Origin: an uncultured Collinsella sp.
GTDB taxonomy: Bacteria > Actinomycetota > Coriobacteriia > Coriobacteriales > Coriobacteriaceae
Direction: 5' to 3'
Length of the DNA: 64,000 bases
NCBI GenBank assembly: GCA_900539735.1
Contig: UQDE01000003.1
Coordinates: 1-64,000 of the forward strand
Position 1 is the stretch's first letter. Every line of letters begins with the position of its first letter. Positions 19,224 through 28,055 of the stretch are shown here, in pieces. A program made the position numbers and the translations under genes. The notes under the pieces were generated by a model, which was given only the letters and a program-made list of their open reading frames with translations, was not told the origin of the DNA and searched no databases.

Positions 19224-20468
19224 TTACTCGTGATCTTGGTAAATCTCACGCGGAGCAAGCTCCGAATGTTTGCGTTTTAAGGTCTTAGGGGCCTTATACG
19301 TGTTGCTCTCGAAGTCGATGTACTCGGTCTGCTTGAGCAGGCGCTCGATCATCTCCTCGTGATCGAACAACTCCCAGGCCTCATGCACGGCATCGAGTTT
19401 AGCGTGCGTCTCGGGACGGCGCGGCATAAACAGCGTGCAGCAGTCGGGAGCGGCCTCAGTCGAGATATCGAACGTACCAATCTCCTCGGCGCGCGCGATG
19501 ATCTCCTGCTTGTCCGAACCGATGAGAGGGCGGAACACGGGGATCTTCACGGCCTCGTTGACGGCCATGATGTTCTCAAGCGTTTGGGAGGCAACCTGCC
19601 CAAGCGATTCGCCCGTCACGATAGCCTTGGCGCCCTCGATGTGTGCAATGCGCTCGGCAACCGAATACATAATGCGGCGATACATGATCACGCGCAGGTT
19701 GCTGGGACAGGTCACCGAAATCTCGCGCTGGCAGTCGCCAAACGGCACAACATACAGACGGCCGATCTGGACACCCGGCTCAAGGGCGCGAATGATGTCC
19801 TGCACTAGATACTCGCTGGTATCTGGCGTCTGCGGACGACCGGAAAAATGCACCGGCACGCACACGGCTCCGCGTCGCGCGAGCATCCAGGTCGCCACCG
19901 GCGAGTCGATACCCGATGACAGCAGGGTCACGACCTTACCGGCAGAGCCCACCGGCAGACCGCCCACACCGCGCTCGGAGCGCGCGTACACATAAACGCT
20001 ACCCTGAACAACCAGCACGTGAACCATCGCGTCGGGATCGTGCATTTGAACCTTTTTATCGGGGAACGCCTCGCACAGCACCTCGCCAACCTGTCGATTG
20101 ATATCAATCGAGGTGAGCTCATAGTCGGTATTGGAGCGCTTGGCGTGCACCTTAAACGAATCGAAGGGGCCAAACTCACGCAGCGCCTTCACGGCGGCGG
20201 CACAGTACTCCTGAGGGTCGCGATTGGTGTGATACGCCAAAGACACGCGAGCAACGCCGGGAACGGTGCGAATGACACGAGCCGCCTCGTCGGCCTGATG
20301 CTCGTTAAAGGTCACGAGGATATAACCGGAAATTCGAGACACGGAATTCACGGAAAAGGCGGCCAAGGCCGCCTTGATGTTATCCATGAGGATATGCTCA
20401 AAATGTGCGCGGTTCTTACCCTTAAGTCCAACCTCGTGATAGTGGACCAGGCAGACGCGAGCCGCCAT
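19224..20468 (-). CDS. thiI: tRNA 4-thiouridine sulfurtransferase ThiI
   Basis: Adenylates U8 of tRNA for thiolation and can feed sulfur to thiamine synthesis. N-terminal ferredoxin-like plus THUMP domain, then a PP-loop ATPase domain with LLSSGIDSPVA. 414 residues with no rhodanese domain, as in Gram-positive ThiI, so sulfur would come from a separate cysteine desulfurase. Start ATG directly after the rpoZ stop. Confidence 0.94.
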   Translation of the reverse strand: MAARVCLVHYHEVGLKGKNRAHFEHILMDNIKAALAAFSVNSVSRISGYILVTFNEHQADEAARVIRTVPGVARVSLAYHTNRDPQEYCAAAVKALREFGPFDSFKVHAKRSNTDYELTSIDINRQVGEVLCEAFPDKKVQMHDPDAMVHVLVVQGSVYVYARSERGVGGLPVGSAGKVVTLLSSGIDSPVATWMLARRGAVCVPVHFSGRPQTPDTSEYLVQDIIRALEPGVQIGRLYVVPFGDCQREISVTCPSNLRVIMYRRIMYSVAERIAHIEGAKAIVTGESLGQVASQTLENIMAVNEAVKIPVFRPLIGSDKQEIIARAEEIGTFDISTEAAPDCCTLFMPRRPETHAKLDAVHEAWELFDHEEMIERLLKQTEYIDFESNTYKAPKTLKRKHSELAPREIYQDHE

Positions 20469-20750
20469 TTAGGCTTCAGCAACCTTGTGGCCGAGCGCCT
20501 TCTCATAACGGGCCTCGTCGTAAGAGATGTCGCCGTCGATAATCTCATCCATAGCCATCGAAATGGTATCGGCACCGGAAAGCCCGATGGTGATGTCATC
20601 GACATCCTGGACGGCAAGCACGCGGTTGTGCTGGCCACGCAGCATGCTATTGATGTCGCAGGCGCGCTTGGAGGCAAGCGAAGCGAGCAGGAAGCGGTTG
20701 TGATCGGTCTTCTCCAGAAGATCGTCAATGCAAGGCTTTACAACGGACAC
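20469..20750 (-). CDS. rpoZ: RNA polymerase omega subunit
   Basis: Small subunit that helps fold beta' and assemble RNA polymerase. 93 residues, with the omega pattern PCIDDLLEKTDHNRFLLASLASKRACDI. GTG start with GAGGT upstream, 5 nt from the gmk stop. Order mihF-gmk-rpoZ is typical of Actinobacteria. Confidence 0.93.
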   Translation of the reverse strand: MSVVKPCIDDLLEKTDHNRFLLASLASKRACDINSMLRGQHNRVLAVQDVDDITIGLSGADTISMAMDEIIDGDISYDEARYEKALGHKVAEA

Positions 20751-20755
20751 GGACC

Positions 20756-21325
20756 TCAGATCCTTTCATGCATATCGAGAACGCGAACGAGCTCATCGGT
20801 CGCGCGGTCGAGATCGTCATTTACCACGACGTCGTCGTAGCGGTCGGCAAGGGCAAGCTCATCGGCGGCGTTTGCCATACGCAGCTCAATCGTCTCGGGC
20901 GTCTCGGTACCGCGACCGACTAGACGCTCGCGGAGTACCTCAAGCGAAGGCGGCTTGATAAAGATCAGCACGGCCTCGGGGAAACGCTCCTTCACCTGCA
21001 GGGCACCCTGGACATCGATCTCCAAGATGAGAGACGAACCAGAGGCGAGCTTGGACTGAACCTCGCTCACCAACGTGCCGTAGCAGTTACCGTGGACCTC
21101 GGCCCACTCAACAAACTCACCGTTTGCCACGCGGCGGTCGAACTCCTCACGCGTCAGGAAAAAGTAATTGACGCCATCGACCTCGCCTTTGCGTGGGGCT
21201 CGCGTGGTAGCCGAAACCGTCAGGCCCAGGTTAGAGCGACGCTCGCGCACACGAGTGACGAGCGTGCCCTTGCCCGCGCCTGACGGTCCAGAAATCACAA
21301 AGAGCTTGGAATCCTGAGCGCTCAC
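20756..21325 (-). CDS. gmk: Guanylate kinase
   Basis: Converts GMP to GDP. P-loop SGPSGAGKGTL, and the substrate-binding region SATTRAPRKGEVDGVNYFF. 189 residues. GTG start directly abutting the mihF TAA stop. Confidence 0.97.
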   Translation of the reverse strand: MSAQDSKLFVISGPSGAGKGTLVTRVRERRSNLGLTVSATTRAPRKGEVDGVNYFFLTREEFDRRVANGEFVEWAEVHGNCYGTLVSEVQSKLASGSSLILEIDVQGALQVKERFPEAVLIFIKPPSLEVLRERLVGRGTETPETIELRMANAADELALADRYDDVVVNDDLDRATDELVRVLDMHERI

Positions 21326-21634
21326 TTATTTGGTCAGCTGCTCGAGGAGCTGCTCGCGCTGACGGACGCCAAGGCCCTGAACGCGACGGGTAGCGGAGAT
21401 GCCGAGCTCCTCCATGATCTTGGCGGCCTTGGCCTTACCATAACCAGGGAGAGACTCGATGAGGGTGGAAACCTTCATGCGGGAAGCGATGGGGTCATCG
21501 GAGTTGAGCACGGACTCGAGGGACTTCTCGCCCTTCTTGATCTGCTCGCGAAGCTCAGCGCGGGCGTGACGTGCGGCAGCAGCCTTCTCAAGAGCCTGCT
21601 TACGCTGCTCATCGGTAAGCTGAGGGAGTGCCAT
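21326..21634 (-). CDS. mihF: Actinobacterial integration host factor
   Basis: Nucleoid-associated DNA-binding protein of the mIHF family, unrelated in fold to HU/IHF. The 102-residue product ends in a helix-two-turn-helix region (ESLPGYGKAKAAKIMEELGI) and an RRVQGLGVRQREQLL DNA-contact segment. The ATG at 21634 has GGAGG upstream. Its place before gmk-rpoZ supports the actinobacterial assignment of the window. Confidence 0.93.
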   Translation of the reverse strand: MALPQLTDEQRKQALEKAAAARHARAELREQIKKGEKSLESVLNSDDPIASRMKVSTLIESLPGYGKAKAAKIMEELGISATRRVQGLGVRQREQLLEQLTK

Positions 21635-21770
21635 TCGTACCTCCAAATAGTTGGGTTATATCTGATTCAATAATTGGCATTTTAGCACGTAGAACGTACA
21701 AAATGCCCAATCGCGGCTCCATAGGTTAGACGATACCCGCAAAAAGTGCAATATACTGCGCCCAAAGTTA

Positions 21771-21828
21771 AGCCCCTGATCTGCGATTCCACACAAAGGA
21801 TGGGAAAGTTTACGCAGGCACAGGGGCT
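21771..21828. other. Long stem structure between mihF and pyrF
   Basis: Outer stem AGCCCCTG (21771-21778) with CAGGGGCT (21821-21828), inner stem CTGCG with CGCAG, and a loop of about 28 nt. It may be the pyr operon terminator or a small plus-strand RNA; ATTTTGT follows on the plus strand and a TATACT-like -10 lies just upstream on that strand. Undecided from sequence alone. The rest of this 239-nt gap holds the mihF promoter region and no gene. Confidence 0.45.
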
Positions 21829-21873
21829 ATTTTGTGCTAATGAGACCCAAAAGTGGTGACTTAGGGGAATCTT

Positions 21874-22590
21874 TTACGCGACGTTTTCGACCAGCTCGGC
21901 GACGATGGCGTCAAAGGCGGCAACCGGATCGTCGGCACCGGTGATGGGACGGCCCACCACAATGTGGCTTGCGCCACGCTCGATAGCCTGGGAAGGCGTC
22001 GCCACGCGGGACTGGTCACCAAGGGCGGCACCCACAGGACGCACGCCCGGAGTCACGATCAGCGCGTCGGGGCCGAGCAACTCGCGCATGTCATGGGCCT
22101 CCATCGGCGAGCACACGATGCCGTCGATGCCGTTGGCCTGGGCAAGCTTTGCCAGACGGACGGCTTCCTCGGCCACAGGCGACTCAACGCCGATTTCGGC
22201 CAGCGAATCCTGATTCATGCTCGTGAGCACGGTGATGGCGACGAGCTTGGCGCGGTCCTCGCGCGCCTCCTCGGCACCCTCGCGGCAGGCAGCGAGCATG
22301 GCGCCCGAACCCAAGCCGTGAACCGAGAGCAGGTCGGCACCGGCAAGCGAGGCCGAACGGGCGGCACCGCGAACCTGATGCGGAATATCATGGAACTTAA
22401 GGTCAAGGAAGACCTTAAAGCCCAGGTCCTTAAAGGTCTTGACGATCTCGGGGCCCTCAGCGTAATAGAGCGTCATACCAACCTTAAGCCAAGCGGCATG
22501 GCCCGAAAGCTCGGAGGCGAGCTCGAGCGCACGCTCACGATCGCAGTCGAGGGCGACGATTACGCGGTCGCGGGCATCGGTCTCTAGCAT
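21874..22590 (-). CDS. pyrF: Orotidine-5'-phosphate decarboxylase
   Basis: Last step of UMP synthesis. TIM barrel with the catalytic DLKFHDIP motif. 238 residues from the ATG at 22590, which overlaps the pyrD stop; longer readings are out of family. Last gene of the pyrRBCKDF operon. Confidence 0.96.
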   Translation of the reverse strand: MLETDARDRVIVALDCDRERALELASELSGHAAWLKVGMTLYYAEGPEIVKTFKDLGFKVFLDLKFHDIPHQVRGAARSASLAGADLLSVHGLGSGAMLAACREGAEEAREDRAKLVAITVLTSMNQDSLAEIGVESPVAEEAVRLAKLAQANGIDGIVCSPMEAHDMRELLGPDALIVTPGVRPVGAALGDQSRVATPSQAIERGASHIVVGRPITGADDPVAAFDAIVAELVENVA

Positions 22591-23492
22591 TCGAAAGCAC
22601 CTACCAGCTCGTTGATGTCCTTTACGCCCTGGGACTCGGCCCAAGCCTCGAGCTCATGCGCGATCTTGAGCGAAGCGCACGGATCGACGAAGTTGGCCAT
22701 GCCGACCGACACGCAGGTGGCGCCGGCCAAGATAAACTCAGCCGCATCCTCGCCGGTCATGACACCGCCGACACCGTTGATGGGGATATCGACGGCCTGG
22801 GCAACCTCCCAGACCATGCGCACGGCGATATGGTGGCACAGCGGGCCCGAAAGGCCGCCCTTGGGCTTGGCCACGCGGGACTTGCGGGTATGGACGTCGA
22901 TGGCCATGCCCTGGATGGAGTTGATGACCGAAAGGCCGTCGGCACCGGCAGCCTCGAGGGCCTTGGCGATCTCGGCGACGTTGACCGGCGCCATCTTCAC
23001 GAACAGCGGCTTATCGGTCACCTTGCGGCAGGCGGCCATAACGGAAGAGGCGCCCTCGGGCGTGGAACCCATGGCGGCACCGCCGGCGGCGATATTAGGG
23101 CAGCTCACGTTGATCTCGTAGCCGGCAGCCCAGGGGCACAGCTCGACATACATCTCGAGTGCGCGGACAAACTCGTCAACGGAGTGGCCGGCAACCTGAC
23201 AGATGACCTGGCAGCCGTCCTTGGACAGCTGTTCGAGCCACGGACCGGACTCGCGGGCAAAGGCGGCCACGCCGGGGTTCTGAAGGCCCACGGAGTTGAT
23301 CATACCGCCGGGAATCTCGGCCATGCGGGGTGCGGGATTGCCGGGCCAGGGCTCGGCAGCACAACCCTTGGTGGTGATGGCGCCCAGCTGGGAAACATCA
23401 AAGAAGTTCTGGAACTGCCAACCGTAGCCGAAGGTACCGGCTGCGGTGTTGATGGGGTTCTGCATCTTGACGCCGCCGAAATCGACGGCCAT
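22584..23492 (-). CDS. pyrD: Dihydroorotate dehydrogenase B catalytic subunit
   Basis: Class 1B enzyme that oxidises dihydroorotate to orotate with FMN, passing electrons through PyrK to NAD. The catalytic Cys is in NVSCPN, FMN-binding near GINGVGGVMTGEDA, N terminus MAVDFGGVKMQNPI. The start is uncertain: ATG 23492 is chosen, but GTG at 23498 and GTG at 23507 (overlapping the pyrK stop) are in frame and none has a strong ribosome-binding site. Confidence 0.95.
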   Translation of the reverse strand: MAVDFGGVKMQNPINTAAGTFGYGWQFQNFFDVSQLGAITTKGCAAEPWPGNPAPRMAEIPGGMINSVGLQNPGVAAFARESGPWLEQLSKDGCQVICQVAGHSVDEFVRALEMYVELCPWAAGYEINVSCPNIAAGGAAMGSTPEGASSVMAACRKVTDKPLFVKMAPVNVAEIAKALEAAGADGLSVINSIQGMAIDVHTRKSRVAKPKGGLSGPLCHHIAVRMVWEVAQAVDIPINGVGGVMTGEDAAEFILAGATCVSVGMANFVDPCASLKIAHELEAWAESQGVKDINELVGAFEC

Positions 23493-23506
23493 GTTCACGG
23501 TACCCA

Positions 23507-24298
23507 CTAGAAGACCACCACCTTGGAAGCATCGAACACGGGGCCGCACATGCAGGCACCCTTCATACCGTCGACCGTCTCGACATTGCAGGTGTTGCAG
23601 GCGCCAAAGCCGCAGCTCATCATGCGCTCGAGCGACACCTCGCAGTACGCACCGGCATCGGCGGCAGCGGCGGCGACTTTCTTCATCATGACGGCGGGAC
23701 CGCAGCTGGCGACGTAGTCGTAGCCGCCCTCTCCAAGCAGCTCGGCTGCCGGGTCGGTGCAAAAACCGTGCGTGCCGAGCGAGCCGTCGTCGGTGCACAC
23801 GTTGACCGTGGCGCCCAGCGCGCGGAACTCATCGACGCCCACGGCCTTGGACGCGGTGCCAAAGCCCAGGCACACGTCGACGGCCACACCCTGCTCGACG
23901 AGCATGCCGGCAAGGCACAGCACGGGCGGAACACCGATGCCGCCCGCAACGAGCAGCGCCTTCCTGGTGCCCTCGGGCACAAGCCAGCCGCGGCCGCCAG
24001 GGCCCAGCAGATTAGAGGTGGAACCGGGGGCCATCTGCGACAGACGACGGGTGTCGTCGCCCACGACGGCGTACCACAGCTCGACGGTGTCGGCCTGGGC
24101 GTCGGCGCGATAGAAGCTCAGGGGCACGCGAAGCAGCGAGGACGCATCGCCGGGCACGGCAATGTTCACAAACTGACCGGGCTTGAGCGCACTTGCAAGC
24201 TTGGGGGCCGAGATAACGAGCGAGAAGATGCCGTCGGCGATCTCCTGGTTCGAGACGACCTCGAAGTCGTGCATGCGTGCAGTGGAAGGTGTGGGCAT
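23507..24298 (-). CDS. pyrK: Dihydroorotate dehydrogenase electron transfer subunit
   Basis: FAD- and [2Fe-2S]-containing partner of class 1B PyrD. Ferredoxin-reductase-like fold with the C-terminal cysteine cluster CGFGACNTC plus a later C-x-C for the iron-sulfur centre. 263 residues. ATG at 24298 with GGAG 6 nt upstream. Confidence 0.95.
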   Translation of the reverse strand: MPTPSTARMHDFEVVSNQEIADGIFSLVISAPKLASALKPGQFVNIAVPGDASSLLRVPLSFYRADAQADTVELWYAVVGDDTRRLSQMAPGSTSNLLGPGGRGWLVPEGTRKALLVAGGIGVPPVLCLAGMLVEQGVAVDVCLGFGTASKAVGVDEFRALGATVNVCTDDGSLGTHGFCTDPAAELLGEGGYDYVASCGPAVMMKKVAAAAADAGAYCEVSLERMMSCGFGACNTCNVETVDGMKGACMCGPVFDASKVVVF

Positions 24299-24390
24299 AG
24301 ACGCTCCAATCCCCCATGCGGTTGCATGGTTCAGGCGAACAGAAAGCGCGGCACCGCAAGGGCGCCGCGCACAAAAGCGATAAGGCTATG

Positions 24391-25680
24391 CTAGCAGATG
24401 CAGCCGTCGGCAAGCGTCTGTTTACCGCCGACAAACACATCGGTGGCACGACCGGTGAGCGTGCGGCCGGCAAAACCGGAGTTCTCGGCACGCGACTCGT
24501 AGCCGTCCTCGCCGACCGTCCAGGTGGCGGACGCGTCGAAGACGGTCAGGTCGGCGACGGAGCCCGCCTTGACCTGAACCTGGTCGAGGCCCAGGATCTC
24601 ACGCGGCTTGATGGCCATGAGCTCGACCATGCGGCCCATGCTCATCTTGCCCGTGTTGACCAGCTCGGTGAGTACGAGCGACAGCGAGGTCTCGAGGCCG
24701 ATCATGCCGAAGGGCGCAAGCTCGAACTCACGGGCCTTCTCCCACGGGGTGTGGGGAGCGTGATCGGTGACGATAGCGTCGACGGTGCCGTCGATGACGC
24801 CCTGGCGGATGGCCTCGGCATCCTCCTCGGTACGCAGCGGCGGATTGACCTTGAGCGAGGTGTTGTAGGTCTCGTCCAGATCGTTCTCGGTTAGGAACAT
24901 GTGGTGCGGGGTGGCCTCGCAGGTAACCTGAACGCCAGCGGCCTTACCGGCACGCACGATCTCCAGGCCATGGGCGGTGGAGATGTGCTGGATGTGCAGC
25001 TTGGCACCGGTCAGCTTGGCGATCTCGATGTCTCGGGCGATCTGGAGCTCCTCGCCGGCAGCCGGCCAGCCCTCGAGAGCCAGACGGGTCGAGACCTTGC
25101 CCTCGTTGATCTGGCCGTGGCCGACCAAGTCCTCGTCCTGGCAGTGGCTCATAAAGACCTTGCCGAACATCTTGCCGTAGTCCATGCAGCGACGGAGCAT
25201 GCCCGCGCCCTGCACGCCGCGACCGTCGTCAGTGAAGGCGACGGCGCCGTGGGCGACCATATCGCCCATCTCGGACATGGCCTCGCCCTTAAGACCGCGG
25301 GTCATGGCGCCCGACGGATAGACGCGGCAGTGACCGACCTCGGCAGCGCGGGACTTGACGAACTCCACGACGGTGCCGTTATCGGTGACGGGATCGGTGT
25401 TGGGCATAGCGCACACACCGGTGAAGCCGCCCTTGGCAGCAGCGCGGGTACCACTCTCGATGTCCTCTTTGACCTCGTAGCCGGGCTCGCGCAGATGCAC
25501 GTGCATATCCACCAGGCCGGGGACGAGGTACTTGCCGGAAAGGTCGCGGACCTCGGCTCCCTCGACGGCGAGATTCTCACCGACCTCGGCGATCTTATCG
25601 CCGTCAATCAGGACGTCAACGACACCGTCAAGCTCGACGGACGGGTCGACGACGTGGGCATTCTTAAGAAGCAAGGCCAT
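24391..25680 (-). CDS. pyrC: Dihydroorotase
   Basis: Zinc amidohydrolase that cyclises carbamoyl aspartate. Metal-binding DMHVHLREPG, then the class I region around HCQDEDLV and VTDHAPH. 429 residues, the type I length. The ATG at 25680 has GGAGGTG upstream and overlaps the pyrB 3' end by 17 nt. Confidence 0.96.
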   Translation of the reverse strand: MALLLKNAHVVDPSVELDGVVDVLIDGDKIAEVGENLAVEGAEVRDLSGKYLVPGLVDMHVHLREPGYEVKEDIESGTRAAAKGGFTGVCAMPNTDPVTDNGTVVEFVKSRAAEVGHCRVYPSGAMTRGLKGEAMSEMGDMVAHGAVAFTDDGRGVQGAGMLRRCMDYGKMFGKVFMSHCQDEDLVGHGQINEGKVSTRLALEGWPAAGEELQIARDIEIAKLTGAKLHIQHISTAHGLEIVRAGKAAGVQVTCEATPHHMFLTENDLDETYNTSLKVNPPLRTEEDAEAIRQGVIDGTVDAIVTDHAPHTPWEKAREFELAPFGMIGLETSLSLVLTELVNTGKMSMGRMVELMAIKPREILGLDQVQVKAGSVADLTVFDASATWTVGEDGYESRAENSGFAGRTLTGRATDVFVGGKQTLADGCIC

Positions 25681-26608
25681 TATCGGCACCTCCAAGCAGC
25701 AGATACAGGATAGCCATACGCACGCAGATACCGGCGTAGACCTGCTCCAGGATGACGGAGCGTTGCGGGTGGTCGGCCATATAGGAGTCGAACTCGACGC
25801 CGCGGTTGATGGGGCCCGGGTGACAGATGATCGCGTCGGGCTTCATGAGCTTCTCGCGGTCCTTGGTCAGGCCGAAGAGCTTGTGGTACTCACGAATGGT
25901 CGGGAACGGAGCGCCCTCGAGGCGCTCCTGCTGCACGCGCAGCATGTAGACGACGTCCAGCTCGGGCAGGACGGAATCGAGGTCGCTCGTCACGTGGTCG
26001 CAGCCCAGGACCTCGGGCGCCGGCGGCAGCAGCGTGCCGGGGGCGACGGCGTAGGTCTCGCAGCCCATGATCTTAAGGGCGGGGATCAGCGAGCCGCAGA
26101 CACGGGAGTGCGCGATATCGCCGACGACGGCGACCTTAAGACCGTGGAAGTCGCCCTTGTGCTCCCAGATGGTGTACAGGTCGAGCAGGGCCTGCGTGGG
26201 GTGGTTGTGCTTGCCGTCGCCGGCGCAGATGACGCTCGCGGGCGAGTTCTGCGTGACGATGTAGGGCGCGCCGGCGTGCTTGTCGCGCACGACGATGCAG
26301 TCGATCTTATAGGCGTTGAGGGTCTCGACGGTATCGACGAGGCTCTCGCCCTTGACCGTGGAGGTCGAGGAGCCGCCAAAGTTGAGGCTGTCGGCCGAAA
26401 GACGCTTCTCGGCAAGCTCGAAGGAGCTGCGCGTGCGCGTCGAGGGCTCGTTAAACATGTTGACGATGGTCTTGCCCTTGAGCGTGGGGACCTTTTTGAT
26501 CGCACGCTCGTTGACCTCGGAGAACGCCTTGGCGGTCTCGAGGATGAGCTTGATGTCCTCTTCGGAGTACTCGGTAATGTCGATCAGGTGCTTATGGTTG
26601 AACGCCAC
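25664..26608 (-). CDS. pyrB: Aspartate carbamoyltransferase
   Basis: Catalytic subunit joining carbamoyl phosphate and aspartate. The carbamoyl-phosphate motif PSTRTRSSFE and the HPTQALLDL aspartate-side motif are intact. GTG at 26608 is preferred because GGAGGTGAG precedes it at about 9 nt; a GTG four codons upstream is possible. No pyrI is seen, consistent with the unregulated trimer used with pyrR-controlled operons. Confidence 0.95.
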   Translation of the reverse strand: MAFNHKHLIDITEYSEEDIKLILETAKAFSEVNERAIKKVPTLKGKTIVNMFNEPSTRTRSSFELAEKRLSADSLNFGGSSTSTVKGESLVDTVETLNAYKIDCIVVRDKHAGAPYIVTQNSPASVICAGDGKHNHPTQALLDLYTIWEHKGDFHGLKVAVVGDIAHSRVCGSLIPALKIMGCETYAVAPGTLLPPAPEVLGCDHVTSDLDSVLPELDVVYMLRVQQERLEGAPFPTIREYHKLFGLTKDREKLMKPDAIICHPGPINRGVEFDSYMADHPQRSVILEQVYAGICVRMAILYLLLGGADNGLAS

Positions 26609-26612
26609 GGTA

Positions 26613-27197
26613 CTACTCACCTCCCAGCGGCGCGGAGCCCACATGGGAACCCGGCACGACGTCGTTAATCTCGACAGCGGTGTGGCCGTCGACTTCCTTC
26701 ATATATAGGTGCACGTTCTCCTCATGCGACGAGGGAACGTTCTTGCCGACAAAGTCCGGCGAGATGGGGAGCTCACGGTGGCCGCGGTCAACGAGGACCG
26801 CCAGCTCGATGCGGCTCGGACGGCCCAGGTCCATGACGGCGTCCAGAGCGGCGCGAATGGTACGACCCGTATACAGGATGTCGTCCACCAGCACGACGCG
26901 CTTGCCGTCGACGCTGAAGGGAATGTTGGTGGCGTGGATCGCGGGAGCGAAATTGGTCGCATAGTCATCGCGATAGAAGCTGATGTCGAGGCTGCCGAGC
27001 GGAACGTCGACGCCCTCGATCTCCTTGATCTCCTCGGCGAGCTTCTTTGCCAGAAGGTCGCCGCGCGTGACGATGCCGACCAGAGCGAGGTCTTCACAGC
27101 CCTCGTTGCGCTCGAGAATCTCGTGCGCGATGCGGGTCATCGCTCGATTGACGGCGGTCTCGTCCATGATGACCGCCTTGGGGGAAGTCGTGCCCAT
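26613..27197 (-). CDS. pyrR: PyrR bifunctional regulator/uracil phosphoribosyltransferase
   Basis: RNA-binding attenuation regulator of pyr operons with weak uracil phosphoribosyltransferase activity. The PRPP-binding motif VVLVDDILYTGRT is complete. 194 residues. ATG after GAAGGAGATCG. First gene of the operon, directly behind an attenuator-like leader that it may control. Confidence 0.95.
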   Translation of the reverse strand: MGTTSPKAVIMDETAVNRAMTRIAHEILERNEGCEDLALVGIVTRGDLLAKKLAEEIKEIEGVDVPLGSLDISFYRDDYATNFAPAIHATNIPFSVDGKRVVLVDDILYTGRTIRAALDAVMDLGRPSRIELAVLVDRGHRELPISPDFVGKNVPSSHEENVHLYMKEVDGHTAVEINDVVPGSHVGSAPLGGE

Positions 27198-27236
27198 CGA
27201 TCTCCTTCCTCACATGTCTTGACTGCTGACACAGTC

Positions 27237-27325
27237 AAAAAAATAGATGCCCGACCGCTTAAAGCGGACCAGACACCCACAGGAAGGGCTGCTCTTTGGC
27301 AGCTATGTAATTCCATGTGGGTATC
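27237..27325 (-). promoter_or_regulatory. pyr operon attenuator (terminator/antiterminator)
   Basis: On the minus strand, a terminator stem spanning 27246-27277 is followed by T7 (A run 27237-27243), just upstream of pyrR. The upstream arm of this terminator (27272-27281) can instead pair with 27316-27325 over 10 bp with one wobble. The two folds are mutually exclusive. This is the layout of PyrR-type transcription attenuation; a perfect PyrR anti-antiterminator consensus was not recognised. Confidence 0.65.
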
Positions 27326-27598
27326 TCGTACCCCTTTAATGGTCAAGGGATAGTGTAGCCAACCTCGAGCTTAATTGCGAGCATAAATACAGAACAATCC
27401 GTAAACGGAGCCCAACGGAGCCCAATGCTCCATAAACCTATATATATTTGTGAGACGAGCTTGAAAACGCACGCACGAGCTGGCATAATCCCCTCTGCTG
27501 CACGCAAATCGGATCTACGTCCAGGGCCGTGGCGTGAGCACTATCGCCAAAAGAGGAATATCTCTGTGTAGATTACGCACAGGGAGCTGCTTCTGTGC

Positions 27599-27604
27599 TA
27601 TAGT
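27599..27604 (+). promoter_or_regulatory. Probable rpmB -10 element
   Basis: TATAGT preceded by TGC (extended -10), 55 nt upstream of rpmB. The -35 is poor. The 460-nt gap between pyrR and rpmB otherwise holds the pyr leader and a tandem 10-bp duplication (ACGGAGCCCA twice near 27404-27423); no gene is seen there. Confidence 0.5.
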
Positions 27605-27658
27605 TCAGGCTTGTTTGTTAACGCGACATGTTCGTTTGTCGCCCAAGGAGGGTCAGTT

Positions 27659-27847
27659 ATGTCCAAAGTTTGCGAAGTTTGCGGTAAGCACCCCGTTGCC
27701 GGTCGCTCCATCAGCCACTCTCACCGCGTCACCAACCGTAAGTTCCGCCCCAACATCCAGCGCGTTTACGTCGTCGTCGATGGTCACCGTCGCAAGATGA
27801 ACGTTTGCTCCACCTGCCTCAAGTCCGGCAAGGTTGCGCGCTCCTAA
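27659..27847 (+). CDS. rpmB: 50S ribosomal protein L28
   Basis: Large-subunit protein of 62 residues with the L28 pattern SKVCEVCGKHPVAGRSISHS and two CxxC pairs (CEVC, CSTC), so it is a zinc-binding variant. The ATG at 27659 has AAGGAGG upstream. Monocistronic, with its own promoter and terminator. Confidence 0.97.
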   Translation: MSKVCEVCGKHPVAGRSISHSHRVTNRKFRPNIQRVYVVVDGHRRKMNVCSTCLKSGKVARS

Positions 27848-27916
27848 ATAAGGTCTTACCAACAAGTACCTCGGACTCTCCGGGTCAAAGACCTCGCGTT
27901 CATATAGAACTTACCA

Positions 27917-27949
27917 AAGGCGTCCTCCCCCACGGAGGGCGCCTTTTTT
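27917..27949 (+). terminator. rpmB terminator
   Basis: Stem AAGGCG-CCTCC with GGAGG-CGCCTT followed by T6 on the plus strand. Confidence 0.9.
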
Positions 27950-27952
27950 GCA

Positions 27953-28001
27953 CTCATTGGGGACAGACTTACATGAGTGTTTTCACGCATTGGGGACAGA
28001 C
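27953..28001 (+). repeat. Left inverted end of REP-type element
   Basis: Two tandem copies of a unit with CATTGGGGACAGACTTA; outer hairpin CACTCAT (27951-27957) with ATGAGTG (27973-27979). Inverse copy at 28963-29011. Confidence 0.8.
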
Positions 28002-28055
28002 TTAGATGAATGCTTTCCTAAGCTCACAGTGCATCGATCGGCCCCAATCCATACC

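Noticed and set aside
27953..28004. Short repeats near the transposase considered as a CRISPR remnant
   Set aside because: Only two copies per side, inverse on the other side, hairpin-forming and flanking a Y1 transposase; fits REP, not CRISPR.
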